Shown: positions 28,414 to 37,882 of the stretch, in pieces | Layout of the letters: every line of letters starts with the position of its first letter | Numbering within the stretch: position 1 is the stretch's first letter | Source of the DNA: an uncultured Novosphingobium sp. | GTDB lineage: Bacteria; Pseudomonadota; Alphaproteobacteria; Sphingomonadales; Sphingomonadaceae | Length of the DNA stretch: 46,116 nt | Assembly: GCA_937996535.1 (NCBI GenBank) | Contig: CALKVF010000008.1 | Location: 1 to 46,116 of the forward strand | Reading direction: 5' to 3' | Notes under the pieces: model-generated | Databases searched by the model: none | The model's input: only the letters and a program-made list of their open reading frames with translations | What the model was told of the DNA's origin: nothing | Program-made: the position numbers and the translations under genes

Positions 28414-30852
28414 TCAAGTGCGGTTGAACGCGTTCTTGGTCTTGAGGCTGGGAATTTCGCTCCACGGCTCATCTGGCCAGCGGTGCTTGGGGTAGCGGCC
28501 CTTCATGTCTTTCACCACATCGCGCCACGATCCGCGCCAGAATGCGGGCAGATCGCGCGTGGTCTGGACCGGCTTGTGCCCCGGCGATGTCAGCTTGAGC
28601 AGCAGCGGCTGCGGCGGCTGGCCGAAAGTGGGATGCCGGTCGAGCCCGAACAGCGCCTGGACCCGCACTTCGACGCTCGGCCCGCCGGGATCGTCATAGT
28701 CGATCGGGTGGGCCGTGCCCGCCGGGCTGGTAAACTGGGCCGGGGCGAGCCGCTCCAGCGCCTGCTGCCCGGCATAGTCGAGCCGCGCACGCAGGGCATC
28801 GTGCAGCTTGCCCGGATCAAGCTGTTCGAGCCGCCGGCCGAGCAGCGGAGCCAGCCAATCCTCAAGATCAGCGAGCAAGGCGGCATCGGACAGGCTCTCC
28901 ACCCCGGCAAACCGCGCCCGGCGCAGCAAGCCGAGGCTGGCCTTGCCCAGCGGGATCAGCCCCAGCCCCTCGGCCCTGATCCGCGCAATCAGAAAAGCGC
29001 GCAGCGCCTCGGGATCAGGCGATGGATCAGGCCCGCGCGATACGGTGACCGCGCCCAGCCGCGTTTCCAGCAGCGCCTCGACCCGGCTTTCATCCGCGAT
29101 CCAGCGCAAGGCCGGGCGGCGCTCGATCCGGTGCGCCAGCCAGCGCAGGACTTCGCTTTCCTCAAGCGGGCAGGCTCCGGTAATCCGCGCACCCTTGGCA
29201 TCGCCCTGAGCCTCACCCACGGCCAGCCAAGTCGCCCGCGCCAAGGGAGAGGCCGGATCGAGCCGCAGCCCCCTGCCCCCGGCAGTCAGCCAGTCTTCCC
29301 CGGCGCTGTCGCGGCGGCGGGCGATATTGTCGGGAAACCCCTCGGCCAGCAGGATCGCGGCGGGGATCCCGTCATCGGGTGCGTGCCCGGCCAGTTCTCC
29401 CACCTGCCGCTCCCAGCGCGCGGCCAGCTTGCGCGAGGCCTCGGCCCGGGGCGAGCGGTCCGCATTCCAGCGATCAAGCCGCGCGGCCAGATCCTCGCCC
29501 CGTCCGCCAAGACCCCGCTCCTGGAGCAGTAGCGCCAGCTTGGCCGCATCGGCTGCCGCGCCGTGCTGCGCACCGAACAGCAGCATATGCGCCTCGCGCG
29601 GGGCCATCGGCAGGGCGGCCATCTTGCGCCCGTGCGCGGTAATCCGCCCGGCCTCATCCAGCGCGCCAAGCGATTGCAGCATGGCCCGCGCCGCGCCCAG
29701 CGCCGCGGCGGGCGGCGGATCGAGCCACGGCAGCGCCGCGGGATCGGTCGCCCCCCACTGCGCCAGCGCCAAGAGCAGCGGCGCAAGGTCGGAGGTGAGC
29801 ATTTCGGGCGGATCAAAGGCCGGGCGCCCGGCATGGGCAGCCTCTTCCCACAACCGGTAAGCCGTGCCCGGTCCTTGCCGCGCGGCGCGGCCCGCACGCT
29901 GCGCGGCAGCGGCTTGGCTGGCGCGGTGAGTGACCAGCCGGGTCACGCCGGCGGCCTTGTCAAATTCGGCCCGGCGCGACAGCCCGGCATCGATAACCAC
30001 CGCCACGCCATCGAGTGTGAGCGAGGTTTCGGCGATCGCGGTCGCCAATACGATCCGCCGCCGCCCGCCGGGATCGCGCTTGATCGCCGCGCGCTGCGCC
30101 GCTGGATCGCATTGCCCGTGGAGCGGCAGGACCAAGGCCGAGGGCAGCTTTTCGGCCAATCGCTCGCGCAGCCGCTCAATTTCGCCCACGCCGGGGAGGA
30201 AGGCCAGCATATCGCCAGCCTCCTCGCGCCAGGCGGTGAGGATGGCCGAAGTCATCACCTCTTCAAGCCTCAGTTCCGGGCGCGCGCCCAGCCAGCGGAT
30301 GGCCAGCGGGTGGGCCTTGCCCGCGCTTTCCACCACCGGCGCGCCGCCGAGCAGTGCCGCAAAGCGCGTGCCGTCAATAGTGGCCGACATCACCACCAGC
30401 CGCAGGTCTTCGCGCAGCACCTGCTGGCTTTCGATCGCCAGCGCGAGGCCGAGATCGGAATCGAGATGCCGCTCGTGTGCTTCATCGAACAGCACGGCGG
30501 ACACGCCCGTTAGTTCGGGATCCTTGAGAATGGTCGAGACGAAAATCGCCTCGGTCATCACCAGCACGCGGGTCTTGGCGCTGCGCTTGCTATCCAGCCG
30601 GGTGAGATAGCCCACCGTTTCGCCCGGTGCCTCGCCCAGCAATTCGGCCATGCGCTCTGCCGCCGCGCGGGCCGCGACCCGGCGCGGGGACAGCAGGATC
30701 ACCATGCCGCTGCACCAGGCCTCACCCAGCAGCGCAGGCGCGACCGAGGTGGTCTTGCCCGCGCCCGGCGGCGCGATCAGCACCGCCCCCGCCCGCTCGC
30801 GCAGCGCAGCGAGCAGGTCCGGCAGGACGGCATGGATAGGCAGGTCGGTCAC
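28414..30852 (-). CDS. hrpB: ATP-dependent helicase HrpB
   Basis: A DEAH-type RNA/DNA helicase of 812 residues. Walker A is APPGAGKTTSVAPALLGE (28-45), the DEAH box sits in FDEAHERHLDSDLGLALAI near 124, SAT motif III is VVMSATIDG, and motif VI is QRAGRAARQGPGTAYRLW. The C-terminal HrpB-specific domain includes PRDLPAFWRG-type residues (TTRDLPAFWRGSWRDVVKDMKGRYPKHRWP). Its cellular role is poorly defined. It starts with GTG at 30852, seven bases after a -10 box whose -35 overlaps the stop of the upstream aldo/keto reductase gene. Confidence 0.95.
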   Translation of the reverse strand: MTDLPIHAVLPDLLAALRERAGAVLIAPPGAGKTTSVAPALLGEAWCSGMVILLSPRRVAARAAAERMAELLGEAPGETVGYLTRLDSKRSAKTRVLVMTEAIFVSTILKDPELTGVSAVLFDEAHERHLDSDLGLALAIESQQVLREDLRLVVMSATIDGTRFAALLGGAPVVESAGKAHPLAIRWLGARPELRLEEVMTSAILTAWREEAGDMLAFLPGVGEIERLRERLAEKLPSALVLPLHGQCDPAAQRAAIKRDPGGRRRIVLATAIAETSLTLDGVAVVIDAGLSRRAEFDKAAGVTRLVTHRASQAAAAQRAGRAARQGPGTAYRLWEEAAHAGRPAFDPPEMLTSDLAPLLLALAQWGATDPAALPWLDPPPAAALGAARAMLQSLGALDEAGRITAHGRKMAALPMAPREAHMLLFGAQHGAAADAAKLALLLQERGLGGRGEDLAARLDRWNADRSPRAEASRKLAARWERQVGELAGHAPDDGIPAAILLAEGFPDNIARRRDSAGEDWLTAGGRGLRLDPASPLARATWLAVGEAQGDAKGARITGACPLEESEVLRWLAHRIERRPALRWIADESRVEALLETRLGAVTVSRGPDPSPDPEALRAFLIARIRAEGLGLIPLGKASLGLLRRARFAGVESLSDAALLADLEDWLAPLLGRRLEQLDPGKLHDALRARLDYAGQQALERLAPAQFTSPAGTAHPIDYDDPGGPSVEVRVQALFGLDRHPTFGQPPQPLLLKLTSPGHKPVQTTRDLPAFWRGSWRDVVKDMKGRYPKHRWPDEPWSEIPSLKTKNAFNRT

Positions 30853-30859
30853 GCCCGCG

Positions 30860-30887
30860 TGACTAGGGCAATGGGCGGGGGGATCAA
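30860..30887 (-). promoter_or_regulatory. promoter of hrpB, predicted leaderless
   Basis: On the minus strand TTGATC (30887-30882) overlaps the TGA of the upstream gene. After 16 bases comes TAGTCA (30865-30860), then seven bases to the GTG start. Confidence 0.45.
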
Positions 30888-31900
30888 CCCATCGGGTACA
30901 TGATTTCCCGCGAGACCTTGTCGATTGCCTTCATCAGATCGGCATCAAGCACCAGATCGGCAGCGGCCAGAATTTCGGGCAGCTGTTCTTCCCGGGTCAC
31001 GCCGACAATCGTCGAGGCCACAAAATCATGCTGCTTCGACCAGGCAACCGCCATGGTCACCGGGCTCATCCCGGCCTCAGCGGCCAACTCGGCAAAACGC
31101 GCGGTCGAGGCGAGCGAACGCTCGTTAACGAAGCGGCGGCCCATCGCCGCCTGCCGCCCTTCCATCGCGAGATAGCGCGAAAAACGCGCGCCATCGGGCC
31201 GCGCGCCATCCTGATACTTGCCCGACAGCACCCCGCCCGCAATCGGCGAATAGGGGATCAGGCTGACCCCTTCCATCCGGCAGACCTGGGCCAGTTCGTC
31301 CTCGAAGCGGCGGTTGTTGAGGCTGAAATTGTTCTGGATCGTCTGATAGCGCACCGCGCCCAGCTTTTCCGACGCGGCAAGCGATTTCATCAGCCCCCAG
31401 CTCGTCTCGTTCGAACAGCCGGTGATCCGCACCTTGCCGGCGCGCACCAGTTCGTCGAGCACTTCCATTGTCTCCTCATAGGGCAGCTCGTGGTCGGGCC
31501 AGTGGGTCTGGTAGAGGTCGATATAGTCGGTGCCGAGCCGGGTCAGGCTTTCTTCGACCGCAACCATGATGTTGCGCCGATCAAGCGCGGTCATCCCGCT
31601 GCGCTTGGGGCTGCGGAACCAGACGTGGCTGGGGCCGGAAACCTTGGTCGCGAGAATGATCGCATCGCGCGGCTTGGTCTTGAGCCACTTGCCGACGATT
31701 TCCTCGGTCCGGCCAACCCACTTCGCCTCGGGCGGGACGGGATAGCCTTCGGCGGTATCGTAAAAATCGATCCCGGCTTCGAAGCACTGGTCAAGGATGC
31801 GCAGCGATGCGGCCTCGTCGGTCTGGCTCCCGAAGGTCATGGTGCCCATGCAGATGTCGGAGACGACGATGGCGGACTTGCCGAGGCGGCGACGTTGCAT
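30884..31900 (-). CDS. aldo/keto reductase (Tas-like)
   Basis: A 338-residue NADPH-dependent oxidoreductase with a TIM-barrel fold. It starts RRLGKSAIVVSDICMGTMTFG. The catalytic tetrad is visible as Asp and Tyr in DFYDTAEGY, Lys in ATKVSG, and His in YQTHWPDHELP. The cofactor-binding end holds STIVGVTREEQLPE. It resembles E. coli Tas, a broad aldehyde/ketone reductase; the natural substrate cannot be told. GGGAG precedes the ATG. It is transcribed toward hrpB, which has its own promoter across the junction. Confidence 0.93.
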   Translation of the reverse strand: MQRRRLGKSAIVVSDICMGTMTFGSQTDEAASLRILDQCFEAGIDFYDTAEGYPVPPEAKWVGRTEEIVGKWLKTKPRDAIILATKVSGPSHVWFRSPKRSGMTALDRRNIMVAVEESLTRLGTDYIDLYQTHWPDHELPYEETMEVLDELVRAGKVRITGCSNETSWGLMKSLAASEKLGAVRYQTIQNNFSLNNRRFEDELAQVCRMEGVSLIPYSPIAGGVLSGKYQDGARPDGARFSRYLAMEGRQAAMGRRFVNERSLASTARFAELAAEAGMSPVTMAVAWSKQHDFVASTIVGVTREEQLPEILAAADLVLDADLMKAIDKVSREIMYPMG

Positions 31901-31986
31901 GTGGCGAATTCTCCCGGTTGGGTTGTGGTCTGCAACCCAAGGTGCCGGGTCCGGCCGGGGCGGTCAAGGCCCCGGCCGAATGGCAA

Positions 31987-33858
31987 TCAGAACTCGGACC
32001 AATCGTTGTCACCCGCCGGAACCGGGGCCGGCGCGTTGACCGCAACCTTGGTGGCGCGGCGCGGCGCAGGGGCCGGCGCAGTCACCTTGGGCGCAGCCGC
32101 CCGCAGCGCGACGACATCGCCCGCCTTGCCGCTGAATTCAAAGCGGCCAACCAGCGCGCCAAGGCGGGTGGATTCATCAGCCAGCCCGCGCGATGCGGCG
32201 GTCGATTCCTCGACCAGCGCGGCGTTCTGCTGGGTCACCTTGTCCATGTCGGTCACCACGGTATCGACCTGGCGGATCGCTGCGGCCTGTTCACTGGCGG
32301 CATCCGCGATCGAGCCGATCATCCCCGCGATCGAGGTGGTGCGGGTAACAATCCCATCCAGCGCGGCGCGGGTCTTGTGCATCAGTTCAACGCCGTTGCT
32401 GACTTCGTGGCCGCTGGCCTTGATGATCCCGGTGATTTCCTTGGCAGCCTCAGCCGAGCGTTCGGCGAGCGAGCGCACTTCGGTGGCGACCACGGCAAAG
32501 CCCTTGCCGGCGTCGCCAGCGCGCGCGGCTTCGACCCCGGCGTTGAGCGCGAGCAAGTTGGTCTGGAACGCGATCCCGTCGATCAGCGAGACGATTTCCT
32601 CCATCCGCTGGCTCGACCGGGCGATCACTTCCATCGCGTTGACCGCCGCGACCATCACTTCGCCGCTCTGCTGGGCTTCGAGTTCGGTTTCGCGGGCATT
32701 GGTGCGGGCCTCTTCCGCGATCCGCGCGGTTTCGGTGACCGAGGTGGTCAGCTGGCGAACCGACGCTGCCGATTCCTCAAGAGCAGCGGCCTGCCCTTCG
32801 GTGCGGCGCGACAGATCGTTGGCGGCGCTGGCGATTTCGGACGAGCCGCTGCGCACGCTGTCAGCGGCCTGGGCCATGTCCTGCATCACTTCGCCAAGGC
32901 TGGCGACGGTATCGTTGAAATCGGCCCGCAGGCGTTCGTATTCCTCGGGGAAGCGAGCGGTAATGGCACAGTCGAGCTTGCCCGCCTTGAGCGCGCCGAG
33001 CGAGGCCGCAAGGGCTTCGACCACCTGTTCCTGCGCCTTGGCCGCGCGTTCGGCCTCGATCCGGGTGCGTTCCTCGACCCCGCGCTTGATGGCATCGAGC
33101 GCGCGGGCGATTTCGCCCATTTCATCGGCGAGTTCGCGGCCCGGGATGTCGCGATCAAGCGCACCGCCGGCCATGTCCTTCATCGCCTCAGTCAGCCGCG
33201 CAAGCGGCGCGGCCAGCCGGGTGCGCAGCAGCACGACGGCCAGCAGCATCCCCATCACCGCAGCAATGCCGAACATCAGCGTGATCCGCCACGCCGAAGC
33301 TGCGGCAGCGGCACCGCGATCGCCGGCCAGTTTACCCAGCTTCTTGTTGTAGGAAACCTGCACGTCCATCGCATCGCCAACCGCCTTGCCGACCGGCTTG
33401 AGATTGTCGTTGTAATAACGGGCAGCGGCATCGCCCTGCCCCGAAAGCGAAAGCTGGCACGTGCGCTGGGCATGCTCTTTCCAGTCGCTCCAGAGCGTTT
33501 TGACCTGGTTGAAGTCGGCCCGGTCGGTCTGGTCGGAAACCAGCGGTTCATAGGATGCGATCAACCCGTCGATCTCGGTGACCTTGGCGGTCAGCTTCTG
33601 TTCGATGTCGCGCTTCTGCGCATCATCGGGGGCCAGCACGTGCTGGGTCACCAAGAGACGCGCATCGCCCTGCGCGCCGTCGATCGCGCCAAGCAGCGAC
33701 AGGCTGGGAATAGTATTGTCCGCGGCATAGGTCAGTTCGTGGCCCAACTCGTCGGTCAGCCGGAGCGACATCGCCGAACTGGCCAGCGCGATCGCCGCGA
33801 TCAGCAGCGCAGCCCCGATCGAAACAGTCTGGACGCGGAATTTGCCGAGAAGAACCAT
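31987..33858 (-). CDS. methyl-accepting chemotaxis protein with four-helix-bundle sensor
   Basis: A 623-residue classical transmembrane chemoreceptor. TM1 lies near 10-32, a mostly helical periplasmic 4HB_MCP-type domain at 33-188, and TM2 near 191-212. A HAMP domain follows at about 211-265, then a second HAMP-like segment near 285-335. The signalling hairpin is SLIDGIAFQTNLLALNAG at about 424-441 with EVRSLAERSAE. The tail is a flexible Ala/Pro linker ending DNDWSEF, resembling the pentapeptide that tethers the CheR methyltransferase and CheB. It is orphan: no che genes are nearby. The ligand is unknown. Confidence 0.95.
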   Translation of the reverse strand: MVLLGKFRVQTVSIGAALLIAAIALASSAMSLRLTDELGHELTYAADNTIPSLSLLGAIDGAQGDARLLVTQHVLAPDDAQKRDIEQKLTAKVTEIDGLIASYEPLVSDQTDRADFNQVKTLWSDWKEHAQRTCQLSLSGQGDAAARYYNDNLKPVGKAVGDAMDVQVSYNKKLGKLAGDRGAAAAASAWRITLMFGIAAVMGMLLAVVLLRTRLAAPLARLTEAMKDMAGGALDRDIPGRELADEMGEIARALDAIKRGVEERTRIEAERAAKAQEQVVEALAASLGALKAGKLDCAITARFPEEYERLRADFNDTVASLGEVMQDMAQAADSVRSGSSEIASAANDLSRRTEGQAAALEESAASVRQLTTSVTETARIAEEARTNARETELEAQQSGEVMVAAVNAMEVIARSSQRMEEIVSLIDGIAFQTNLLALNAGVEAARAGDAGKGFAVVATEVRSLAERSAEAAKEITGIIKASGHEVSNGVELMHKTRAALDGIVTRTTSIAGMIGSIADAASEQAAAIRQVDTVVTDMDKVTQQNAALVEESTAASRGLADESTRLGALVGRFEFSGKAGDVVALRAAAPKVTAPAPAPRRATKVAVNAPAPVPAGDNDWSEF

Positions 33859-34008
33859 GAAATACCCAACCCTTGCCGTGGACCCGATGCTGGCCAGGCG
33901 TAAGCCCAGCCAGCGGTTTTGCGGCTCATAACGGCGCAGGCCCTTGGGCCGGCTTGATGCCGGGCCAAGTAGATTTACGAGTATTGGATTGCGTTTTTGG
34001 CAGGCGGC

Positions 34009-35037
34009 CTAGTAGCGGCGCGCAACCGCGAATTCAGCAGCCTCGGCCATGGCGCTGCGCGCCTCGCTCAGTGGGAAGCAGGCGATGGCATCGATCGCGC
34101 GCTGGGCAAACATCCGGGCGCGTTCGCGGGTCGCCTCGACCGCGCCGTGGCTGTTGATCAGTTCAACCGCATGGGCAAGATCGGCATCCGAGGTGCGGTG
34201 CCCGCCGATCGCCGCGCGCCAGAACTCGCGTTCCTCCTCGCTGCCACGGGCATAGGCCAGGATCACCGGCAGGGTCATCTTGCCTTCGCGGAAATCGTCG
34301 CCCTTGCCCTTGCCCATTTCAAAGGCTTCGGAATCGTAGTCCATTGCATCGTCGACCAACTGGAAAGCGATGCCAAGGTTGCGGCCATAATCATCCAGTG
34401 CGCGCTCTTCGGCCTCGCTCTTTTCGGCGACCACGGCGGCGATACGGGTAGCAGCGGCGAACAGTGCCGCGGTTTTCGCGCCGATGATCCCGAGATAGCG
34501 TTCCTCGCTGGTTTCGACCTGCCGCGCGGCGGTCAGCTGATCGACCTCGCCCTCGGAAATCACCGAGCTGGCGTTCGAGAGGATCTTGAGCACGCGCAGG
34601 CTGCCGTCCTCGACCATCAGCTCGAAGCTGCGGGTGAACAGGAAATCGCCGACCAGCACGGTTGCCGGATTGCCGAAGATCAGGTTGGCCGCAGCCTTGC
34701 CCCGGCGCATTTCGCTGCCATCCACCACATCGTCGTGCAGCAGGGTGGCGGTGTGAATGAACTCCACCGCCGCGGCCAGCTTGTGATGGCGGGTGCCGTG
34801 ATAATCGCACAGCGCCGCCCCGGCGAGGGTCAGCATCGGGCGCATCCGCTTGCCGCCACCGGCGATCAGGTGCCCGGCGAGCGCGGGAATCAGCGGAATT
34901 TCGCTCTGCATCCGGTCAAGGATCACCGCGTTAACCGCGTTCATGCCCTGCGCGGTCAGCGCCATGATCGGACCAAGCGACGGTTCGGAAACCGGTTCGG
35001 GGCCACGCGGGCGCAGGGGGATCACATCGGCGCTCAT
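34009..35037 (-). CDS. ispB: trans-polyprenyl (octaprenyl/decaprenyl) diphosphate synthase
   Basis: A 342-residue long-chain isoprenyl diphosphate synthase that makes the side chain of ubiquinone. The first aspartate-rich motif is LLHDDVVDGSEMRRG (D102, D103, D106). GGGKRMRPML binds substrate diphosphate, and the second aspartate motif is AFQLVDDAMDY. Chain length cannot be fixed from the sequence; decaprenyl is common in sphingomonads. The ATG at 35037 is chosen because further in-frame sequence runs antisense to the chorismate mutase gene. It is divergent from that gene across 81 bases. Confidence 0.92.
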   Translation of the reverse strand: MSADVIPLRPRGPEPVSEPSLGPIMALTAQGMNAVNAVILDRMQSEIPLIPALAGHLIAGGGKRMRPMLTLAGAALCDYHGTRHHKLAAAVEFIHTATLLHDDVVDGSEMRRGKAAANLIFGNPATVLVGDFLFTRSFELMVEDGSLRVLKILSNASSVISEGEVDQLTAARQVETSEERYLGIIGAKTAALFAAATRIAAVVAEKSEAEERALDDYGRNLGIAFQLVDDAMDYDSEAFEMGKGKGDDFREGKMTLPVILAYARGSEEEREFWRAAIGGHRTSDADLAHAVELINSHGAVEATRERARMFAQRAIDAIACFPLSEARSAMAEAAEFAVARRY

Positions 35038-35118
35038 CTCACGCGGCGCATTGCTCCCGCAAAAGCGATAAGGCAAGCGTGGAAATACCGTAGTTCCCGT
35101 GCTAGCGAGCCGATCACG

Positions 35119-35415
35119 ATGAGCCAGAACCAACCCGATCCCGTCCTCGCCGGCTACCGCGCCTCCATCGACAACATCGATGCCGCGCTGATCCACATGC
35201 TGGCCGAACGCTTTCGCATCACCAAGGCGGTGGGCGAGCACAAGGCGCGCACCGCGCTTCCCGCCTCCGATCCGGGGCGCGAGGAACGCCAGATCGCCCG
35301 GCTGCGCAAGCTGGCCGAAGATGCCCAGCTCGATCCCGATTTCGGGGAAAAGTTCATCCGCTTCATCATCGAGGAAGTGATCCGCCACCACGAGCAGGCG
35401 GCCGAAGCGCAGTAA
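35119..35415 (+). CDS. chorismate mutase (AroQ type)
   Basis: A 98-residue monofunctional chorismate mutase that converts chorismate to prephenate for Phe and Tyr synthesis. Its all-helical AroQ sequence is readable: YRASIDNIDAALIHMLAERF (13-32), the catalytic-type Arg and Lys in RITKAVGEHKA, DPGREERQIARL, and the last helix EKFIRFIIEEVIRHH. Length is typical. It is divergent from the polyprenyl synthase, and its stop lies three bases before the end of the convergent histidine kinase gene. Confidence 0.93.
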   Translation: MSQNQPDPVLAGYRASIDNIDAALIHMLAERFRITKAVGEHKARTALPASDPGREERQIARLRKLAEDAQLDPDFGEKFIRFIIEEVIRHHEQAAEAQ

Positions 35416-35418
35416 GCG

Positions 35419-36807
35419 TTATCCCGCCGCGCGCGGCAGGCGCAGCTTGACCAGCAGCCCGCCGAGATCCTCGCTCTCATCAAGCGTGACCGACCCGCCG
35501 TAGATTTCGGCCACATCGCGCACGATCGCGAGGCCAAGCCCGGTGCCGGGCTTGCCGGTATCGAGCCGCGCGCCGCGATCGAAAATGCGTGAACGTTCGG
35601 CGGCGGGGATCCCCGCCCCGTCATCCTCTACCCAGATCTCGCACCAGCCGGGCTGAGGCTGCGCGTCGATCGTCACGAACACGCTACCGCCGCCGTATTT
35701 GGCCGCATTCTCGATCAGGTTGCCAAGGATCTCGTCGAGATCCTGCCGCTCGATCGCAACCTGCGCGGTGCGGCTACCATCAAGATCGAAGCGCGCGTGT
35801 TCGTACAGCCGGGTGACCGCGCGCAGCACGGCCTCGACGCTTTCGGCGACATTGGCGCGCGCCTGCCCCGCCCCGCGCCGCCCGACCGCACGGGCGCGGG
35901 CGAGATGGTGATCAACCTGCCGGCGCATCACCGCGGCTTCGCGGATCACGGTTTCGGGCAGGTCTGGCGCATGGGCCGTGGCCGCGTTCATCACCACGGT
36001 CAGCGGGGTCTTGAGCGCATGGGCGAGGTTGCCGGCATGGGTCCGGGCTTCTTCGGCCTGCTTTTCGGAATGGGCCAGCAGGGCGTTGAGTTCCTCGACC
36101 AGCGGCTGGACTTCCAGCGGCAGCGGGTCATCGACCCGGTTGGCCCCGGTGCCGCGCATACGCTGAATCGCCCGGCGCACCCCGCGCAGCGGGCTGAGGC
36201 CGTACCAGGTCTGCAGCCACGCCATCAGGAACAGGCCGAGCCCCAGGACCACGAAGCTCCAGACCAGGATCGAGCGGATCTTGCTGATCTGCTTGTCGAG
36301 TTCGACCCGGCTTTCGGCGACCGTGAACCACCACTTGGTATCGCTGCCGGGGAGGATGATCGAGCGTTCAAGCACGCGCAGCGGCTCGCCCTCGAACTGG
36401 GCGCTGTCATAGACGTGGGGGGCGGCATCGAAGTGATCGGCGTGGACCACAAGGCTGCGGTCCCACAGCGAGCGCGAGGGAAAATCCTCGTGCCCCGGGC
36501 CGCTGATCTGCCAGTAGAGCCCGGAATTGGGTTCCAGAAAGCGCTGGTCGCCTAGCGGCCGGTTGAAGAACACCTCGCCATCGGGGCCGACCTCGGCCGA
36601 ACCGATCATCGCGGTGAGCATATAACCCAGCTGGTCATCGAAATTGCGGGTAACCAGCCCGACCAGCGTGCGATCAAGCGCCACCCCGCCACCGAGCAGC
36701 AGCACGCCGATCCAGCCGGCCGCGATCAGCATCATGCGCCGCGAAAGCGAGCCGGTGTGCGGCGCGCTCACAGCCGGAACCGGCGGGCTCGATGCCTCCC
36801 CGGTCAC
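35419..36807 (-). CDS. sensor histidine kinase (PhoQ/FeuQ-like)
   Basis: A membrane histidine kinase of about 462 residues. TM1 starts at RRMMLIAAGWIGVLLLGG, a periplasmic sensor of about 130 residues follows, and TM2 is ILVWSFVVLGLGLFLMAWL. The phosphoacceptor histidine lies in GNLAHALKTPLTVVMN. The ATP-binding N box is LGNLIENAAKYG, with DDGAGIP and GTGLGLAIV. The HALKTPL box resembles PhoQ-type kinases. No ATG fits well: the GTG at 36807, ten bases past the regulator's stop codon start, is preferred, and ATG at 36735 is the alternative. It is last in the PepSY-regulator-kinase operon. Confidence 0.92.
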   Translation of the reverse strand: MTGEASSPPVPAVSAPHTGSLSRRMMLIAAGWIGVLLLGGGVALDRTLVGLVTRNFDDQLGYMLTAMIGSAEVGPDGEVFFNRPLGDQRFLEPNSGLYWQISGPGHEDFPSRSLWDRSLVVHADHFDAAPHVYDSAQFEGEPLRVLERSIILPGSDTKWWFTVAESRVELDKQISKIRSILVWSFVVLGLGLFLMAWLQTWYGLSPLRGVRRAIQRMRGTGANRVDDPLPLEVQPLVEELNALLAHSEKQAEEARTHAGNLAHALKTPLTVVMNAATAHAPDLPETVIREAAVMRRQVDHHLARARAVGRRGAGQARANVAESVEAVLRAVTRLYEHARFDLDGSRTAQVAIERQDLDEILGNLIENAAKYGGGSVFVTIDAQPQPGWCEIWVEDDGAGIPAAERSRIFDRGARLDTGKPGTGLGLAIVRDVAEIYGGSVTLDESEDLGGLLVKLRLPRAAG

Positions 36808-36814
36808 ACGCGGA

Positions 36815-37492
36815 TCAATTGCGCGCCGGCAGTGCCGGATCGTCGAGGCTGTAGCCAAGGCCCCGGATCGTGGTGATCACATCAGCGCCCAGCTTCTTGC
36901 GGATGCGGGTAACGAACACCTCGATCGTGTTCGAATCGCGGTCAAAGTCCTGATCGTAGATATGCTCGATCAGCTCGGTGCGGCTCACCACCTTGCCCTT
37001 GTGGTGGAGGAGGTAGGAGAGCAGCTTGTATTCCTGCGCGGTCAGCTTGACCGGCTCGCCATTGAGTGTGACCCGGCCCGAACGGGTATCCAGCCGCACG
37101 TCACCAGCGGTCAGTTCGCTGGAGGTATTGCCCGAGGCGCGGCGGATCAGCGCGCGCAAGCGGGCGATCAGTTCCTCGGTCTGGAACGGCTTGGCGAGGT
37201 AATCGTCTGCCCCGGCATCGAGCCCGGCGACCTTGTCGGACCAGCTGTCACGCGCGGTGAGCACCAGCACCGGGAACTTGCGGCCTTCCTTGCGCCACAT
37301 CCCCAGCACGGTCAGCCCGTCAATCTCGGGCAGGCCGAGATCGAGCACCACCGCGTCATAGTCTTCGGTCGAGCCGAGGAAGTGGCCGTCCTCGCCATCG
37401 GTTGACAGGTCCACGGCATAACCCGTTGCCTCAAGCGTCGACTTGAGCTGCTTACCAAGAGTGGGTTCGTCCTCGACGATCAGGATGCGCAT
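36815..37492 (-). CDS. OmpR/PhoP-family response regulator
   Basis: A 225-residue regulator. The receiver domain has the acidic pocket E7-D8, phosphoacceptor D51 (VVLDLGLPEIDG), T79 and K101 (YLAKPF). The C-terminal winged helix carries KLTAQEYKLLSYLLHHKGKV and the recognition region DSNTIEVFVTRIRKKLG. This subfamily binds tandem repeats spaced 11 bases, and such a repeat (CGTTCA-N5-CGTTCA) stands before the first gene of this operon. GGGGAA precedes the ATG. It partners the downstream kinase. Confidence 0.95.
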   Translation of the reverse strand: MRILIVEDEPTLGKQLKSTLEATGYAVDLSTDGEDGHFLGSTEDYDAVVLDLGLPEIDGLTVLGMWRKEGRKFPVLVLTARDSWSDKVAGLDAGADDYLAKPFQTEELIARLRALIRRASGNTSSELTAGDVRLDTRSGRVTLNGEPVKLTAQEYKLLSYLLHHKGKVVSRTELIEHIYDQDFDRDSNTIEVFVTRIRKKLGADVITTIRGLGYSLDDPALPARN

Positions 37493-37576
37493 GGCAGGTT
37501 CCCCGTTAAGCTGCTGGTCAAATGGGATGAAAGGACGGGTGCGTCAAGCAAGACGGCAGGCATTTGCGCGGCGGCC

Positions 37577-37870
37577 TCAGCGGGTCTGGCGGATGATCTC
37601 GCCAGAGCGGGCATCGACATCGACGAAGATCACGCGTCCGTTGCGAATGAACTTGAGCCGGTAGGCCAGCGCCACCGGATCGTATTCAGGGCCAAGATAC
37701 TGCGCCTCTGCCATCATCGGCAGCACGCGCCCTTCGATCTCGCGCAGCGAACGCACGTTCCCGGCGCGAAATTCCTTGCGCGCCTGACCCTGTTCGCCGC
37801 CCGGGCCGGCCAGCACGGGCGATGCCAGAGCGATCGCACCAAGGATCAAGAGGGAAGGAAGGTTCTTCAT
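37577..37870 (-). CDS. exported PepSY-domain protein
   Basis: A 97-residue periplasmic protein. Residues 1-21 form a signal peptide (MKNLPSLLILGAIALASPVL, then AG). The remaining 76 residues are one PepSY-like domain with LREIEGRVLPMMAEAQYLGPEY and AYRLKFIRNGRVIFVDVDARSGEIIR. PepSY domains often inhibit or modulate proteases or sensors. Its position first in the operon suggests it acts on the kinase's periplasmic domain, which is inference. The same arrangement occurs in FeuPQ/PhoPQ-like systems of other Alphaproteobacteria. Confidence 0.88.
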   Translation of the reverse strand: MKNLPSLLILGAIALASPVLAGPGGEQGQARKEFRAGNVRSLREIEGRVLPMMAEAQYLGPEYDPVALAYRLKFIRNGRVIFVDVDARSGEIIRQTR

Positions 37871-37882
37871 GGCTTGCTGGAC

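Noticed and set aside
35038..35391. N-terminal extension of the polyprenyl diphosphate synthase by 118 residues
   Set aside because: It is antisense to the complete chorismate mutase gene and has no isoprenoid-synthase features.
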